Counted from the first letter of the stretch, positions 8,060 through 19,141 are shown. The stretch is 64,000 bases of DNA from Actinomycetes bacterium (GCA_021794835.1 JAJYQA010000022.1:1-64000), one strand, 5' to 3'. Translations and numbers: made by a program. The notes: generated from the sequence alone by a model not told the origin.

Positions 8060-8795
8060 ACCCCGCTTCTTTGTGAACAGGTCAGTTAAATATGCGGTTG
8101 ATATAACCGGCTCCGACGCAAGGCACATTAAGGATGTTCTGCGGCTTCATATTGGAGACACTGTCGAGGTTGTCGACCCCAAAGCCAATATCTCGGATAT
8201 TGAAATAGTAGATATCTCGGATGAGAAAGTTACCGGCAAAGTCATTAAAAGCTATCGCCAGGAAGAAAGACTGCCCGAGGTCTTTTTATTTCAAGCCCTG
8301 CCTAAAGGTACAAAGATGGATGGTATTGTTAGGCAAGCCGTCGAAGTCGGTATCACGGCAGTATTCCCAATGCTGGCCGAACGGGTGGTTGTAAAAATTG
8401 AGCCCGGAAAAGCAGCTAAGAAAGTTGATCGTTGGCAGAAGATTGCCGCTGAAGCTGCTAAGCAATCACACCGCAGTTTCATCCCAGAGGTAAGCCCCAT
8501 CCTTTCCTGGGCTGAAGCACTCACCGAGCTAGAAAAGTTCGATCAGGTTATCGTCTTTTGGGAGGAAGAGCGAATCCAACGTCCCTTCGAGGTCTTAAAT
8601 CCAAATGCAAAAAGAACCGCCCTGGTTATCGGCCCGGAAGGTGGGCTCGCCGACCGGGAGGTCTCTGACCTAAAAAAAATTGGCGCAAAGATAGTAAGTC
8701 TTGGCAAGTCCATCCTCCGAGTTGAAACGGCAGCCCCGGTCGCAATAGCTCTGGTGTTATATGATTTGTGCCGGATGAAAAAGAAACCTTACTAG
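8052..8795 (+). CDS. rsmE: 16S rRNA m3U1498 methyltransferase RsmE
   Basis: SPOUT-class methyltransferase (247 aa) that methylates N3 of U1498 in 16S rRNA. It starts with TTG inside the end of prmA. An N-terminal PUA-like domain (residues 1-70) is followed by the SPOUT domain with its knotted C-terminal SAM site: VIGPEGGLADREV and SLGKSILRVETAAPVA. In Gram-positive genomes mtaB normally follows; here mtaB is 21.5 kb away and acs follows instead. Confidence 0.93.
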   Translation: MAKPRFFVNRSVKYAVDITGSDARHIKDVLRLHIGDTVEVVDPKANISDIEIVDISDEKVTGKVIKSYRQEERLPEVFLFQALPKGTKMDGIVRQAVEVGITAVFPMLAERVVVKIEPGKAAKKVDRWQKIAAEAAKQSHRSFIPEVSPILSWAEALTELEKFDQVIVFWEEERIQRPFEVLNPNAKRTALVIGPEGGLADREVSDLKKIGAKIVSLGKSILRVETAAPVAIALVLYDLCRMKKKPY

Positions 8796-8981
8796 AAATA
8801 AACCTCAATTGACTTGCCTGAGCGATTTCTTCCTTCGCGGTCTCAAAAATCTTCTTGGCGGCGTGCTCTGAGGTCATCACAGCCTTGAGCCTCTTTTTGC
8901 AGTCAAGGTGTAAAGGCGTCTCTGGGTAAGAATATAGTATCAAACACGGCTTACACATAAACGAGCAAAAGAGGAGATTGT

Positions 8982-10937
8982 ATGAGCGATAGCAACAAGG
9001 CACTTGAGAGTTTATTAGAGGAGAAACGCCTATTCCCTCCACCTGAGGACTTTAAAAAGGCTGCATTAGCGACCGCAGATCTCTATGAGAAGGGTAAAGA
9101 ATCCGAGGCGTTCTGGGCCGACATGGCGTCAGAGCTTCACTGGTTCAAGCCTTGGGATGAGGTCTTGGAATGGAAACTCCCGTTCGCAAAGTGGTTTATC
9201 AATGGGAAGATAAATGCATCATATAACTGCATAGATCGCTTTATTAGCAGTCCTACGCGGGACAAAGTGGCCATTATGTGGGAGGGGGAGCCTGGCGATG
9301 AGCGTACGCTAACCTACCTTGACCTTTACCGTGAGGTCAACAAGCTTGCAAACGCTTTGAAGCATCTTGGCATCAAGAGGGGAGATAGGGTGACGATATA
9401 TATGCCGATGATCCCCGAGATTGTAGTTGCTATGCTTGCATGTACCCGTATAGGAGCTCCCCATTCAGTTGTATTCGGCGGTTTCAGTGCTGAGGCACTT
9501 CGCGGGCGGATTAATGATGCCGGAGCCAAGGCTCTTATTACTGCAGATGGTGGGTATCGCAGGGGCAAAGTGATTCCGCTAAAGCAGGCAGCAGATGAAA
9601 TATTGAAGGATACCCCAACTATCGAAAGCGTTGTTGTGGTCCGGCGGGTCGGCGATGCGCTAAAGACAACTATGAAGGAAGGCCGGGACTATTGGTATCA
9701 TGATGCAGTAAATGCTGCGGAAGAGTATTGCGAGCCAGAGCAGATGGACGCCGAGGACATGCTCTTTTTATTGTATAGCTCAGGAACTACCGGCAAGCCC
9801 AAGGGAGTGGTGCACACAACCGGCGGATACCTGACCGGCGTGTATGCTACATTTAAATATATTTTTGACTACAAGCCAGGAGATATTTTTTGGTGCACTG
9901 CTGATATTGGCTGGATTACCGGACATAGCTATATCGTCTACGGGCCGTTATTGAACGGCGCAACTCAGGTTATGTACGAGGGCGCGCCTGATTATCCAGA
10001 CAGGGGTCGCTGGTGGAGGATCGTCGAGAAGTACAGCGTCTCGATCCTCTACTCGACGCCGACGTCAATCCGCAGCTTTATGAAGTGGGGCACGAAGTGG
10101 CTTGAGGAGCGCAATCTATCCTCGCTGCGCCTTCTCGGTACGGTTGGCGAACCAATCAATCCTGAGGCCTGGGTATGGTATTACAAGTATGTTGGAAACG
10201 AGAAATGCCCGATAGTAGATACATGGTGGCAGACGGAGACCGGCCAAATTATGATAACCCCGCTTCCCGGGGTTACCGTCTGCAAGCCGGGGTCTGCCAC
10301 GCACCCATTTCCCGGCACCGAGGTTGAGGTTGTCGATGAGCAAGGAAACCCCGTGAAGCCAGGGGGCAGCGGTTACCTTGTTATCACAAAGCCGTGGCCG
10401 GCCATGCTGAGAACCCTCTACAAGGATGAGAAGCGATACAGAGAGACGTACTGGAGCAAGTTTCCTGGCAAGTATTTAACAAGTGATGGCGCCAAGCTTG
10501 ATGAGGACGGCTACTTTTGGATACTTGGCAGAGTTGACGATATTATCAAGGTTGCCGGCCACCGGCTAAGCACCATGGAGATAGAGTCGGCATTGGTCGA
10601 TCATCACGCTGTTGCTGAGGCCGCCGTCATCGGCATCTCCCACGAGATCAAAGGTGAGGCCGTTGCCGCCTTTGTGATCCTTAAAGAGGGATTCAAAGGC
10701 ACGCCCGAGATGCAGCAGGAACTTAAAATGCACGCTCGCAAAAAGATCGGGCCAATCGCAGAGCCAGAGACGATTATTTTTGTAAGCGAAGTGCCAAAAA
10801 CCCGCTCTGGCAAAATCATGCGCCGGCTCCTGCGGGATATAGCGACTGGCCGTGCGCTGGGTGACATATCCACGCTTTCTGAGCCGGGAGTTATCGCAGA
10901 GCTAAAAAAGAGGTATGAAAGTGAGGAAAGAGAATAA
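8982..10937 (+). CDS. acs: Acetyl-CoA synthetase (AMP-forming)
   Basis: Converts acetate, ATP and CoA to acetyl-CoA, AMP and pyrophosphate. This 651-residue enzyme has the full family layout: the phosphate-binding loop [11 protein letters not shown] (about residues 264-274), TWWQTETGQ, and a C-terminal domain. The catalytic lysine, normally subject to acetylation control, is in [13 protein letters not shown] (about residue 610). AGAGGAG precedes the ATG. It stands alone between rsmE and the convergent murJ, whose stop codon is only 7 bp away. It would serve acetate assimilation. Confidence 0.95.
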   Translation: MSDSNKALESLLEEKRLFPPPEDFKKAALATADLYEKGKESEAFWADMASELHWFKPWDEVLEWKLPFAKWFINGKINASYNCIDRFISSPTRDKVAIMWEGEPGDERTLTYLDLYREVNKLANALKHLGIKRGDRVTIYMPMIPEIVVAMLACTRIGAPHSVVFGGFSAEALRGRINDAGAKALITADGGYRRGKVIPLKQAADEILKDTPTIESVVVVRRVGDALKTTMKEGRDYWYHDAVNAAEEYCEPEQMDAEDMLFLLYSSGTTGKPKGVVHTTGGYLTGVYATFKYIFDYKPGDIFWCTADIGWITGHSYIVYGPLLNGATQVMYEGAPDYPDRGRWWRIVEKYSVSILYSTPTSIRSFMKWGTKWLEERNLSSLRLLGTVGEPINPEAWVWYYKYVGNEKCPIVDTWWQTETGQIMITPLPGVTVCKPGSATHPFPGTEVEVVDEQGNPVKPGGSGYLVITKPWPAMLRTLYKDEKRYRETYWSKFPGKYLTSDGAKLDEDGYFWILGRVDDIIKVAGHRLSTMEIESALVDHHAVAEAAVIGISHEIKGEAVAAFVILKEGFKGTPEMQQELKMHARKKIGPIAEPETIIFVSEVPKTRSGKIMRRLLRDIATGRALGDISTLSEPGVIAELKKRYESEERE

Positions 10938-10944
10938 CTTTCAC

Positions 10945-12549
10945 CTAAACAAACCGTCGTAATATGCCTTTAATAAAATCAACCTCTTGTATGCCAAGTA
11001 ACAAAGATAACCAAATATAAGTAATTGTACCAGCAGTTGCTGCTAGCGTAATCTCTAATATTAGGCGGAGTTCCCCCGATATTTCCATCTGGGCAATCCC
11101 GGCGGATGTAACATATATCACGATTCCGGTCGGGATGGCTGCCACAAGCTGCTTAGCCATAGCCCGCAATATTATTGACATCCCAATAAGGCCTATCCGT
11201 TTCCTTAAAATATAGAGCTGAGCTAAGACTCCAAAGGTAAGCACCAACCCGTATGAGAGCGGCAGACCTGCTGCGTTAAAGAACGCCATAAAGATGAAGT
11301 TAAACCCTAACTGGACCGGCACACTTATGGCGCCGATTATCAGCGGTGTCTTAGTGTCTTGGAGCGAGTAGTAAACCTTGGCAAGCATATTGTAAAGAGA
11401 TAATGAAAGAATCCCAAATGCAAAAGCGGTAAGCAAGTTCGCGGTTACTTGTGTTGCCGCAGTGTCGAACTTTCCATGTTGCAGCGTCAACGCAATAGTT
11501 GGTTTGGCCATAATCGCAATGAAGATTGCTGACGGGATGATGATAAAAGATGTTGAGCGAAATCCAAGCGAGAGCATCTCCTTAAAACTCTTCATATCGT
11601 TGCTATCGGCAAATCGTGAAAGCTCGGGAAAAATTGCTGTTATGATCGAGACGGCAAAGATTGCGTATGGCAGTTGGAAGAATGCAACCGCGTTTGCAAA
11701 ACCCATCGCCCCGCCCTTATATGGTTGCAGGAGCATATAAGTAACAGTGAAACTAAGCTGTACGGTTGCTGCAAAACCAAGCATTGGTAGACCTAGTTTT
11801 GCAACTTGCTTTACTGCAGGGTGGTGAATGTTAAACGCCAGGCTAGGCATGAAACCTACCTTAATAGCGGTCGGGATTTGAACTAACGCCATAGCCGCCA
11901 CACCGGCTGTGGTTCCGATGGCAAGTGTAAGCAGGGCTAGGTTGGGATTGGTTTTACCTAGGGGCAGGTAAAGACCAATAACCGTTGCAATTACAATGAT
12001 GTTGTTAAGAATAGGTGCCGCCATCGGCATGGTAAACCGGCGATGCGAGTTCAAAACGCCGCTAAAAATGGCGGCAAGGGCATAAAATAAAATCTGAAAC
12101 GCAAACACCCGAAAGAACATGATCATTAAGGGAGTTGCTCTGGAGGGCTCACGAATCGTTATGATATGGACGAAAAATGGCGAGAAGATCGCCCCGATTA
12201 AGCTGGTTCCCGCTGCAATTGCAAGGATTATATTTGTGAGGTTGCTTATCATATAGCGAGTCTCATCGTCTTTTTCGTTGCTTAGGTAGTGGACGTAGGT
12301 TGGGATGATAACCGATCCTAAAATCCCACCCATTACAAGCTCAAAGATAATGTTTGGCATGATATTGGCAGTTGTAAAAGTATCATTTAGTACCCCGCCA
12401 CCCAGCGCGTACGCGATAGCGCTATTCCTTAAGAATCCCGTAAACCGACTGACGGTAGTTGCAACAGACATTTTGGCGGAAGATCTTGCAACGGACGGTA
12501 CTTTTACTTGCCCAGGTTTCTTTTTTTCAGCTTCTAAGGATTTTTCCAT
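10945..12549 (-). CDS. murJ: MurJ/MviN family lipid II flippase
   Basis: Integral membrane protein (534 aa) of the MOP superfamily that flips the peptidoglycan precursor lipid II across the membrane. After a basic N-terminus, a family-typical segment SVATTVSRFTGFLRNSAIAY opens a series of about 14 hydrophobic helices running to the C-terminus. It is convergent with acs and lies about 120 bp downstream of the radical SAM gene on the same strand, so they may form a short operon. The distinction between MurJ and related polysaccharide flippases cannot be proved from sequence, but length and motifs favour MurJ. Confidence 0.88.
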   Translation of the reverse strand: MEKSLEAEKKKPGQVKVPSVARSSAKMSVATTVSRFTGFLRNSAIAYALGGGVLNDTFTTANIMPNIIFELVMGGILGSVIIPTYVHYLSNEKDDETRYMISNLTNIILAIAAGTSLIGAIFSPFFVHIITIREPSRATPLMIMFFRVFAFQILFYALAAIFSGVLNSHRRFTMPMAAPILNNIIVIATVIGLYLPLGKTNPNLALLTLAIGTTAGVAAMALVQIPTAIKVGFMPSLAFNIHHPAVKQVAKLGLPMLGFAATVQLSFTVTYMLLQPYKGGAMGFANAVAFFQLPYAIFAVSIITAIFPELSRFADSNDMKSFKEMLSLGFRSTSFIIIPSAIFIAIMAKPTIALTLQHGKFDTAATQVTANLLTAFAFGILSLSLYNMLAKVYYSLQDTKTPLIIGAISVPVQLGFNFIFMAFFNAAGLPLSYGLVLTFGVLAQLYILRKRIGLIGMSIILRAMAKQLVAAIPTGIVIYVTSAGIAQMEISGELRLILEITLAATAGTITYIWLSLLLGIQEVDFIKGILRRFV

Positions 12550-12667
12550 CTTGTATTACCTATAACACTGATTGCAATTCCCCAAAAGGTTTGAGAACTA
12601 ACGGGCCAGGGCAAACCTAGAAAATAGAAGGAAAAATTTGGCTACACCCCTTATATCGGACAAAAAG

Positions 12668-14248
12668 TCAAGATGCTTTTTTATTAACCGGAGGTATCTT
12701 ATGCCTAGCGGCAGGCAATTCAGTCGGTTCGGATAATTCGGTCTTATGGTTTGACACTCCAAGTAGCCGGTTTCTAATAAACAAGTAAAGTCCAGGGGAA
12801 CTAGTTTTAAGTATATCTTGGATACGAAACTTTATCTTCCTTGAGAGAAGAGCAAAATTGGTTAGATGGCCGTGGGGAAGATGCCGGCTATAAAGTATCC
12901 GGTCGAGTATCGCCTCAGCCGGGCGGCTAATAAGGGTAGGCATTTTCCATATCAAGCGGTATGTTTTCATAAGCGGGCGGAAGAATGCCGATAAAAAACG
13001 CACCTCGGCTTTGGTGAGCGTTGGTTGATCCAAGGAAACCTCGTCTTTGTAATTAAAGTTTTCTGGGATAAATCCTGCTTCGACCGATATCTCATATGCT
13101 TTAGTATTAGGATAGGGATAAAAGATTGCCGCCATCACCCGCTCCGTCCCGATCTCCGCATTTAACTTCACCGTCTCGATGACCTTTCGTCGGTCCTCGT
13201 ATGGTAAGCCAACCATATTATAGGCAAGTGTTTTTATGCCGGCTTCATGGCAGGCACTAAACGCCCGAACGATTTGTTCACGGCTTATGCGGCGGTTGAG
13301 GATTTTGCTGCGTATGTAGTCATTTCCCGATTCCACACCCAGGTGAACCCTATAACACCCAGCGTCTTTTAGAGCAGCAACAACCTCGTCTGTCACTAGG
13401 TTCACTCGAAAATTACACGCAAAAGGCAGGCCGATTTCCCTTTTGTATCGGGCAATGAAATCAAAGAACCAATCCTTTTTGAGCGGGAGTATATCGTCAA
13501 AGAAGCTTATATACTTGGCGGATGGGTAACTACTGACAAGCTTTTTAAGATACTCGATTGACCGTTCTGGGCTCCTGAACCGGACATAACGATTTTTATT
13601 TGGATAAATCTCCCGGAACTTATGGTTGCAGCAATAGGTACAGCTATAAGGGCAACCACGGGATAGGATGGCATTTGCGGTATTAATGAGCGAAGATTCA
13701 AGTTTCGAGTAATCGAATAGCGAAAAATCAGGGATTGGAAGTCTATCAAGATTTTCAATCAACGGCCGGACTGGATTTTCAAAATAACGTCCGTTTTGCA
13801 TAAATCTTAAGTTTGCAATGTGTTCGTAGCCTTTGCCCTCTTCTAGCGCTGAGCATAACTCGGCAAGGGCACCCTCTCCCTCGCCCGAGATAACTAAATC
13901 GACGTTGTTGGTGGTAGCACACTCCCGCGGGTTAATAGTAGCATGGTACCCGCCCACCAAAGTTATCATGTCACGGGACGCCTCTTTAGTCCAACTTGCA
14001 TATTTCTGTACGTCGTAGAAGTTACTTGTCCATGCCGAAAACCCAACCAAATCGGGGGAAGCCTTCTTTACGCGCTCGATATAGTCTTCGTGGCGAAGCG
14101 GGTTGACCATATGTAGGAGACTAACTTCATGGCCTTCTCGCTTTAGCACGGCTGAGATTGAAGCTAGGCCCTCTGAGTAGAACCCATGTCTGGGACTATC
14201 CAGGCTGGTATTTGCTGGATAGTCTGGATAAACAAATAGGATTTTCAT
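12668..14248 (-). CDS. B12-binding domain radical SAM protein
   Basis: A 526-residue protein with an N-terminal cobalamin-binding-like Rossmann domain (residues 1-140; the DxHxxG histidine motif is not evident). A radical SAM core follows, with the iron-sulfur ligands in SRGCPYSCTYCCNH (about residue 200). Such proteins catalyse methylations or other radical reactions, often on lipids or natural products. The C-terminal about 130 residues are helical and basic. The substrate is unknown. It is upstream of murJ on the same strand, so an envelope or lipid role is possible but only inferred from position. Confidence 0.85.
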   Translation of the reverse strand: MKILFVYPDYPANTSLDSPRHGFYSEGLASISAVLKREGHEVSLLHMVNPLRHEDYIERVKKASPDLVGFSAWTSNFYDVQKYASWTKEASRDMITLVGGYHATINPRECATTNNVDLVISGEGEGALAELCSALEEGKGYEHIANLRFMQNGRYFENPVRPLIENLDRLPIPDFSLFDYSKLESSLINTANAILSRGCPYSCTYCCNHKFREIYPNKNRYVRFRSPERSIEYLKKLVSSYPSAKYISFFDDILPLKKDWFFDFIARYKREIGLPFACNFRVNLVTDEVVAALKDAGCYRVHLGVESGNDYIRSKILNRRISREQIVRAFSACHEAGIKTLAYNMVGLPYEDRRKVIETVKLNAEIGTERVMAAIFYPYPNTKAYEISVEAGFIPENFNYKDEVSLDQPTLTKAEVRFLSAFFRPLMKTYRLIWKMPTLISRPAEAILDRILYSRHLPHGHLTNFALLSRKIKFRIQDILKTSSPGLYLFIRNRLLGVSNHKTELSEPTELPAARHKIPPVNKKAS

Positions 14249-14536
14249 TCGCTTGTTGTCCTTTCGGTGGTTTTAACCTTAGATATCACCCAAAAGTATT
14301 CCCAAGGCATTCTAAAAATAAAATGAAATCGACAGATTTCATATAGTCGTTGAGCGGGGCACTAGGATTGGCCTATCCAACCTGCTATATTATTATGGTG
14401 GTTAATAGCGGTGGCCAAACCGGTGTTGGCTGGTAATTAGTCAAATTAAATATTGTGAAGTTTGGCTTCTTTTTAAGAAGGGGCCTGGGCGTTTTGCCGA
14501 GGTCTATTTGGTATGTTACACGCCAAGTGATAAGAG

Positions 14537-17500
14537 ATGTTACTAGAAAAAACGCTAAGCGTAATTCAGAAAAACAATAAATACCGTAAACTGATGGCAA
14601 AGATAGAGGAGGGAAGCGGGGTGGCGGTGTCAATCGGCTCTGCCGCAAGACCCTACTTTCTTGCCGCACTTTTTAAAAGCGTCGGCAAACCGATACTGGT
14701 TATCGCTCCAAATACCGAGAAAGCCGGGCGTCTAGTTGAAGATTTAAAGGCTTTCTCAGTTGAGGCAAAGCTTTTCCCTGAGGTTGAGACGATGCCGTAT
14801 GACTCGCTCTCGCCAAGCCCCGAGTCGGTAGGACGAAGATTATCTATCCTTGATGAGATGACGTCGGGCTTGACCAGGATATGGGTTGCCCCAATTACCC
14901 TGGTCATGCGCAATATCGCTCCGGCCTCCGCTGGTCTGCACCTCCCGATTTCGCTTAAAGTAGATGACGAGGCAGACCTATATGACTTTGCCGAACGATT
15001 GATCAAAATCGGATATATCCGCACCCCATTGGTTGAGGGACATGGGCAGTTTAGCATGCGGGGTGACATCATCGACATCTTTGCCTCCAACTTGGCAAGC
15101 CCGATGCGCGTAGAGTTCTTTGGCGATGAAATTGAGTCAATTCGCAGCTTTAGCGTATCCAGCCAGCGGTCAATATCAAATTTAGAGGGCGTTAAGATTT
15201 ATGGCTGTCGTCAAATATTACTGGATGAAGAGACCGCACAAAAGACAATTGTGCGGATAGGCGGCAATTATCCCGATCATCTTGAAGAAGAGATCGGAAA
15301 GCTAAAGGACAGACAATATTTCGAGGGTGTTGATAAGTACCTACCTTTCTTCTACGAGGATGCTACAACTGTTTTGGATTACCTATCTAAGGACGCGCTT
15401 TTAGTCGTCGATGAGCCGGAAGAGACGGCCCAGCTTGCCGAGCAGCACATCTTGCAGCAACAATCCTACATCGACCACCTGGTTGAGCATAAAGCGATCA
15501 TTAATCCGCCACGACCGTATTTTAAAAATCCAAAAGAAATAACCGCCGGGCGGGTCAGAATTGAGCTCTTCTCAATCGGTAAAAACAAAAGCGCTAATAA
15601 CGAGACAAGCCTTGCCGTGTTACCCGTGCGCACAATCGCCGGCAAAATTGAACAGCTAAAAGACATGATCGAGGGTTATACGAAACTTGGGCTTAAAGTC
15701 TTCATCGCGTTACCCGACGAGAGCCAAGTTGCAAGGATGGCGAATATCCTTAGCAAAAACGGTATTGCCTACTCAACCCAAGATCGTGCAAGTAAAAAAG
15801 AAGTAAGCTTGATGGTCGGTAATTTAAGCGGTGGATTCTCAAGCACCGATATCGGCCTTGCTATAGTATCCTCTACAGATATCTTCGGTCGCCGGGTTAT
15901 ACAGCGCAAAGTCAAGTTTAAAACAAAGGGACAGGCCATCAGCGATGTTGCGGATTTAAGAATTGGCGACTACGTTGTACACAGCGCGCACGGTATTGCG
16001 GTCTACGCCGGCTTGCAAAAAAGAGAGGTTGCCGACATCATTCGCGACTACGCGGTTTTAGAGTATGCCGGGGGCGATCGCCTTTTTGTGCCGACCGACC
16101 AACTGGATCGCATCACAAAATATATCGGGGCGGCCGGCGAAGTGCCGACAGTATCGAGGCTCGGCGGCTCCGAGTGGTTAAAAGCCAAGAAAAAAGCCAA
16201 AGCGTCCGCAAAGAAGGTCGCCTACAACCTTCTATCGCTTTATGCCGAAAGGTCAAATGCTAAAGGGTTTGCGTTTACGCCGGACTCCCCATGGCAGAAG
16301 GAGCTCGAGGACTCGTTTGCCTACGATGAAACGCCGGATCAGTTAACGGCGATGGAAGATGTAAAGCAAGACATGGAAGCTCCCAAGCCAATGGATAGGT
16401 TGGTATGTGGCGATGTCGGTTATGGTAAGACCGAGGTGGCGGTGCGTGCCGCATTTAAGGCTATTGTTGATGGCAAACAAGTAATAGTTCTGGTGCCGAC
16501 AACGATCCTCGCTCAGCAGCACTTTGCCACATTTAGCGAGCGGCTCTTAACATTTCCGGTAACTGTTGAGATGGTAAGTCGTTTCAAATCACGGGCCGAG
16601 CAGCAAGATATCATTGAACGTTTCAACAACGGTAAGGTGGATATTTTAATCGGGACACACCGGCTTCTCCGGCCCGATATTAAGCCATTTGATCTAGGCC
16701 TTCTTGTAATCGATGAGGAGCAGCGCTTCGGCGTAAACGACAAAGAGAAGCTTCGCAACTTCAAGAAAAGCGTGGATGTTTTGACGTTAAGCGCAACTCC
16801 AATCCCCCGCACACTGCAAATCTCGCTTGCCGGCATCCGCGACATGTCGATTATCGAGACCCCGCCGGAGGATCGTCATCCAATTGTTACGCACGTTGGA
16901 CGATACGATGGGGAGATGATGGTGCAGGCAATCAGGCGGGAACTTGGCCGCGGTGGGCAGGTTTACTTTGTCCACAACCGGGTCGAGACAATTGCCCGCG
17001 TCGCAAAGCGTATTCGGGAGCTGGTTCCCGAGGCGCATGTTGCAATTGCCCACGGGCAGATGAGCGAGCACCAGCTCGAGAAAGTGATGCTTAAATTCTT
17101 AAACAAGGAGTACAATGTCTTAATCTGCACGACGATTATTGAGTCAGGCATTGATATTCCAAGCGCAAACACGCTAATCGTTGACCGGGCCGAGATGCTT
17201 GGCCTGGCGCAGCTTTATCAGCTACGCGGAAGGGTAGGACGATCAGATCAGCGAGCATATGCTTACTTCTTCTTCTCGCCGCAAAAGTTCCTAACGATGC
17301 CGGCTTTTGAGAGGCTAAAGACAATAAATGAGTTTACCGAGCTGGGCTCCGGGATGAAAATTGCGCTTCGCGACCTTGAGATAAGAGGTGCGGGCAACCT
17401 GCTTGGGGCAGAGCAGCACGGGCACATGTCGGCAATCGGTTTTGAACTGTATGTCCAAATGCTTCGTGAGGCCATCGATGAGTTTGAAGGCAATCCGACC

Positions 17501-17971
17501 GTTGGGCCAGTTGAGATAAAGATCGACCTTCCGGTGAGCGCGTACTTGCCTAAGTCATATATAGCTGAGGAAAGTCTAAGAATCGAGGCTTACAAGCGGA
17601 TAATAACGGCACGCAGTATCCAAGATGTTGAGGAGATCTCATTTGAGCTAGAAGACCGCTATGGGAAATACCCCAACCCGGTTGAAAAAATCCTTGGAAT
17701 TGCAAAAATTCGCTTGCTTGCCAAGGAGCTTGGCTTAACTGAGGTGGTCTACCGGGGCGGGCGCGTAAAAATATCGCCATTCCAGCTTAGTAAACAGCAA
17801 GAGCTGGTACTTGGTAAGTCATACAACAACTTGATCTTTAAATCCGAACGGCACTATCTTTTAATAACCAGGATGGAGCCTGATAAAATAGTTGATTTTG
17901 TGTTTGCTTTATTTAATGATATAATAAGTGCGCTCACTACGGGGGTAATGATAGGCCGGAAAGCGAGGTAA
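14537..17971 (+). CDS. mfd: Transcription-repair coupling factor Mfd
   Basis: DNA translocase (1144 aa) that removes RNA polymerase stalled at DNA lesions and recruits UvrA. Order of domains: UvrB-like N-terminal modules (1-350), the RNA-polymerase-interacting domain (near 480-550, with GDYVVHSAHGIAVYAGL), and a RecG-like helicase core. The core has Walker A in CGDVGYGKTEVAV (about 623) and DEEQRFGV (about 725). A C-terminal TRCF domain follows. It heads the conserved Gram-positive series mfd - foldase - mazG, and the foldase gene begins 4 bp after its stop codon. Confidence 0.96.
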   Translation: MLLEKTLSVIQKNNKYRKLMAKIEEGSGVAVSIGSAARPYFLAALFKSVGKPILVIAPNTEKAGRLVEDLKAFSVEAKLFPEVETMPYDSLSPSPESVGRRLSILDEMTSGLTRIWVAPITLVMRNIAPASAGLHLPISLKVDDEADLYDFAERLIKIGYIRTPLVEGHGQFSMRGDIIDIFASNLASPMRVEFFGDEIESIRSFSVSSQRSISNLEGVKIYGCRQILLDEETAQKTIVRIGGNYPDHLEEEIGKLKDRQYFEGVDKYLPFFYEDATTVLDYLSKDALLVVDEPEETAQLAEQHILQQQSYIDHLVEHKAIINPPRPYFKNPKEITAGRVRIELFSIGKNKSANNETSLAVLPVRTIAGKIEQLKDMIEGYTKLGLKVFIALPDESQVARMANILSKNGIAYSTQDRASKKEVSLMVGNLSGGFSSTDIGLAIVSSTDIFGRRVIQRKVKFKTKGQAISDVADLRIGDYVVHSAHGIAVYAGLQKREVADIIRDYAVLEYAGGDRLFVPTDQLDRITKYIGAAGEVPTVSRLGGSEWLKAKKKAKASAKKVAYNLLSLYAERSNAKGFAFTPDSPWQKELEDSFAYDETPDQLTAMEDVKQDMEAPKPMDRLVCGDVGYGKTEVAVRAAFKAIVDGKQVIVLVPTTILAQQHFATFSERLLTFPVTVEMVSRFKSRAEQQDIIERFNNGKVDILIGTHRLLRPDIKPFDLGLLVIDEEQRFGVNDKEKLRNFKKSVDVLTLSATPIPRTLQISLAGIRDMSIIETPPEDRHPIVTHVGRYDGEMMVQAIRRELGRGGQVYFVHNRVETIARVAKRIRELVPEAHVAIAHGQMSEHQLEKVMLKFLNKEYNVLICTTIIESGIDIPSANTLIVDRAEMLGLAQLYQLRGRVGRSDQRAYAYFFFSPQKFLTMPAFERLKTINEFTELGSGMKIALRDLEIRGAGNLLGAEQHGHMSAIGFELYVQMLREAIDEFEGNPTVGPVEIKIDLPVSAYLPKSYIAEESLRIEAYKRIITARSIQDVEEISFELEDRYGKYPNPVEKILGIAKIRLLAKELGLTEVVYRGGRVKISPFQLSKQQELVLGKSYNNLIFKSERHYLLITRMEPDKIVDFVFALFNDIISALTTGVMIGRKAR

Positions 17972-17975
17972 CTAA

Positions 17976-18989
17976 ATGAAATTTAGGAAATACGGTTTGG
18001 TGGTTGCTTTGATTGCGGTAATTACCTTGGCCGTTGCAGGATGTTCAAAAGAGCCTTTGGCTGCAACTGTAAACGGAAAACCAATTACAATTGCTGAAGT
18101 TGATAAGCAATTGGATCAGGCTTTAAAGGTATCGGGACAGCATAGCCAAATTTTTAATGGCTCACAGGGAGAGCAGCTTAAAAATCTGTATAGGGCGCAG
18201 CTTCTTGACCGGTTGATTAATATCAAGCTCATGATGCAAGAAGCCGAGAAGCGCGGTATAACGGTTACCGACAAAGATATCGATGCAAAGCTAAAACAAT
18301 TGATGAAGCAGCTTAACATCAAGGGCGACAAGCAACTTAATGAGGTACTAAAACAAAATGGCCTCACCAAAGAACAGATGAGAGACCAACTTCGCCAAGG
18401 CCTCATTATAGATAAGCTTGGTGACCAGATCACAAAGAATGTAAAGGTCACCGACAAGGAAGTTGAGGATTACTACAACACACACAAGAGCGAGTTTGCA
18501 ACTAAAGACCAGATACATGCTGCGCATATCCTCCTACAGACGGAAAGTGAAGCAAACAAGGTCCTACAGCAGCTCCATAACGGCGCCGACTTTGCGGCGC
18601 TTGCCAAGCAGTACAATCCCGATAGCACAAAAAACACCGGCGGGGATCTATCTTGGGTAGACAAGGATCAATTGGATCCAGCATTTGCCGAGGCGGCTTG
18701 GAATATGCAACCCGGCCAAATAAGCAGCCAGCCTGTAAAAACAAAATTTGGCTATCATATCATTAAGTTAATCGGTAAAAAGCCCGGCGTTCAGAAGACG
18801 TTTGAGGAGGCAAAAGCCGAAGTAAAAGATAAGCTGCTGAAGCAGAAGAAGGACGAGGTATGGCAGAAGTGGTTTGATGGTATTAAGAAGAAGGCGGATA
18901 TTAAGATATACCTCACTACGCCTAAGACTAAGACACCGCCATCCCCTGGCACTACCCAAGGAGGAACAGCCCCGAATCCCAATAAATAA
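17976..18989 (+). CDS. SurA/PrsA-like peptidyl-prolyl isomerase lipoprotein
   Basis: A secreted foldase of 337 residues. A signal peptide with lipobox LAVAGC (Cys23) predicts lipid anchoring outside the membrane. Residues about 30-160 resemble the SurA N-terminal chaperone domain (repeated short helices), and about 165-275 form a parvulin domain with AAHILLQTE, ADFAALAKQYNPDST and GGDLSWVDKDQLDPAF. The C-terminus is proline/threonine-rich. It is 4 bp downstream of mfd and ends at a strong terminator, so mfd and this gene form one unit. It matches the position of the foldase found between mfd and mazG in related genomes. Confidence 0.9.
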   Translation: MKFRKYGLVVALIAVITLAVAGCSKEPLAATVNGKPITIAEVDKQLDQALKVSGQHSQIFNGSQGEQLKNLYRAQLLDRLINIKLMMQEAEKRGITVTDKDIDAKLKQLMKQLNIKGDKQLNEVLKQNGLTKEQMRDQLRQGLIIDKLGDQITKNVKVTDKEVEDYYNTHKSEFATKDQIHAAHILLQTESEANKVLQQLHNGADFAALAKQYNPDSTKNTGGDLSWVDKDQLDPAFAEAAWNMQPGQISSQPVKTKFGYHIIKLIGKKPGVQKTFEEAKAEVKDKLLKQKKDEVWQKWFDGIKKKADIKIYLTTPKTKTPPSPGTTQGGTAPNPNK

Positions 18990-19016
18990 TTGCTTATAAC
19001 ATAAAGGATTAACCGC

Positions 19017-19044
19017 AGGGCCGATTTTACCTCGGCCCTTTTTC
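19017..19044 (+). terminator. Intrinsic terminator after the foldase gene
   Basis: AGGGCCGA (19017-19024) and TCGGCCCT (19032-19039) form a perfect 8-bp stem with a 7-nt loop, followed by TTTTTC. It closes the mfd-foldase unit. Confidence 0.85.
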
Positions 19045-19141
19045 TTACCTTAAAGTCACGGTACCGCTAGGGGCTGGGTTATTTATGGGTATACCCCAAG
19101 AGCCTTTCATGGTATCTTTATTCAACATGGAGGTGAAATTT

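Noticed and set aside
8796-8981. Possible coding remnant on the minus strand between rsmE and acs (reads like LDCKKRLKAVMTSEHAAKK)
   Set aside because: The stretch has a protein-like pattern but no family was recognised, no start site is clear, and it is open only across a short gap. Not listed as a gene.
14249-14536. Gene or RNA in the gap between the radical SAM gene and mfd
   Set aside because: Only a short 5-bp stem (GCCAA/TTGGC near 14414-14430) and no good promoter or frame were found. Nothing could be supported.
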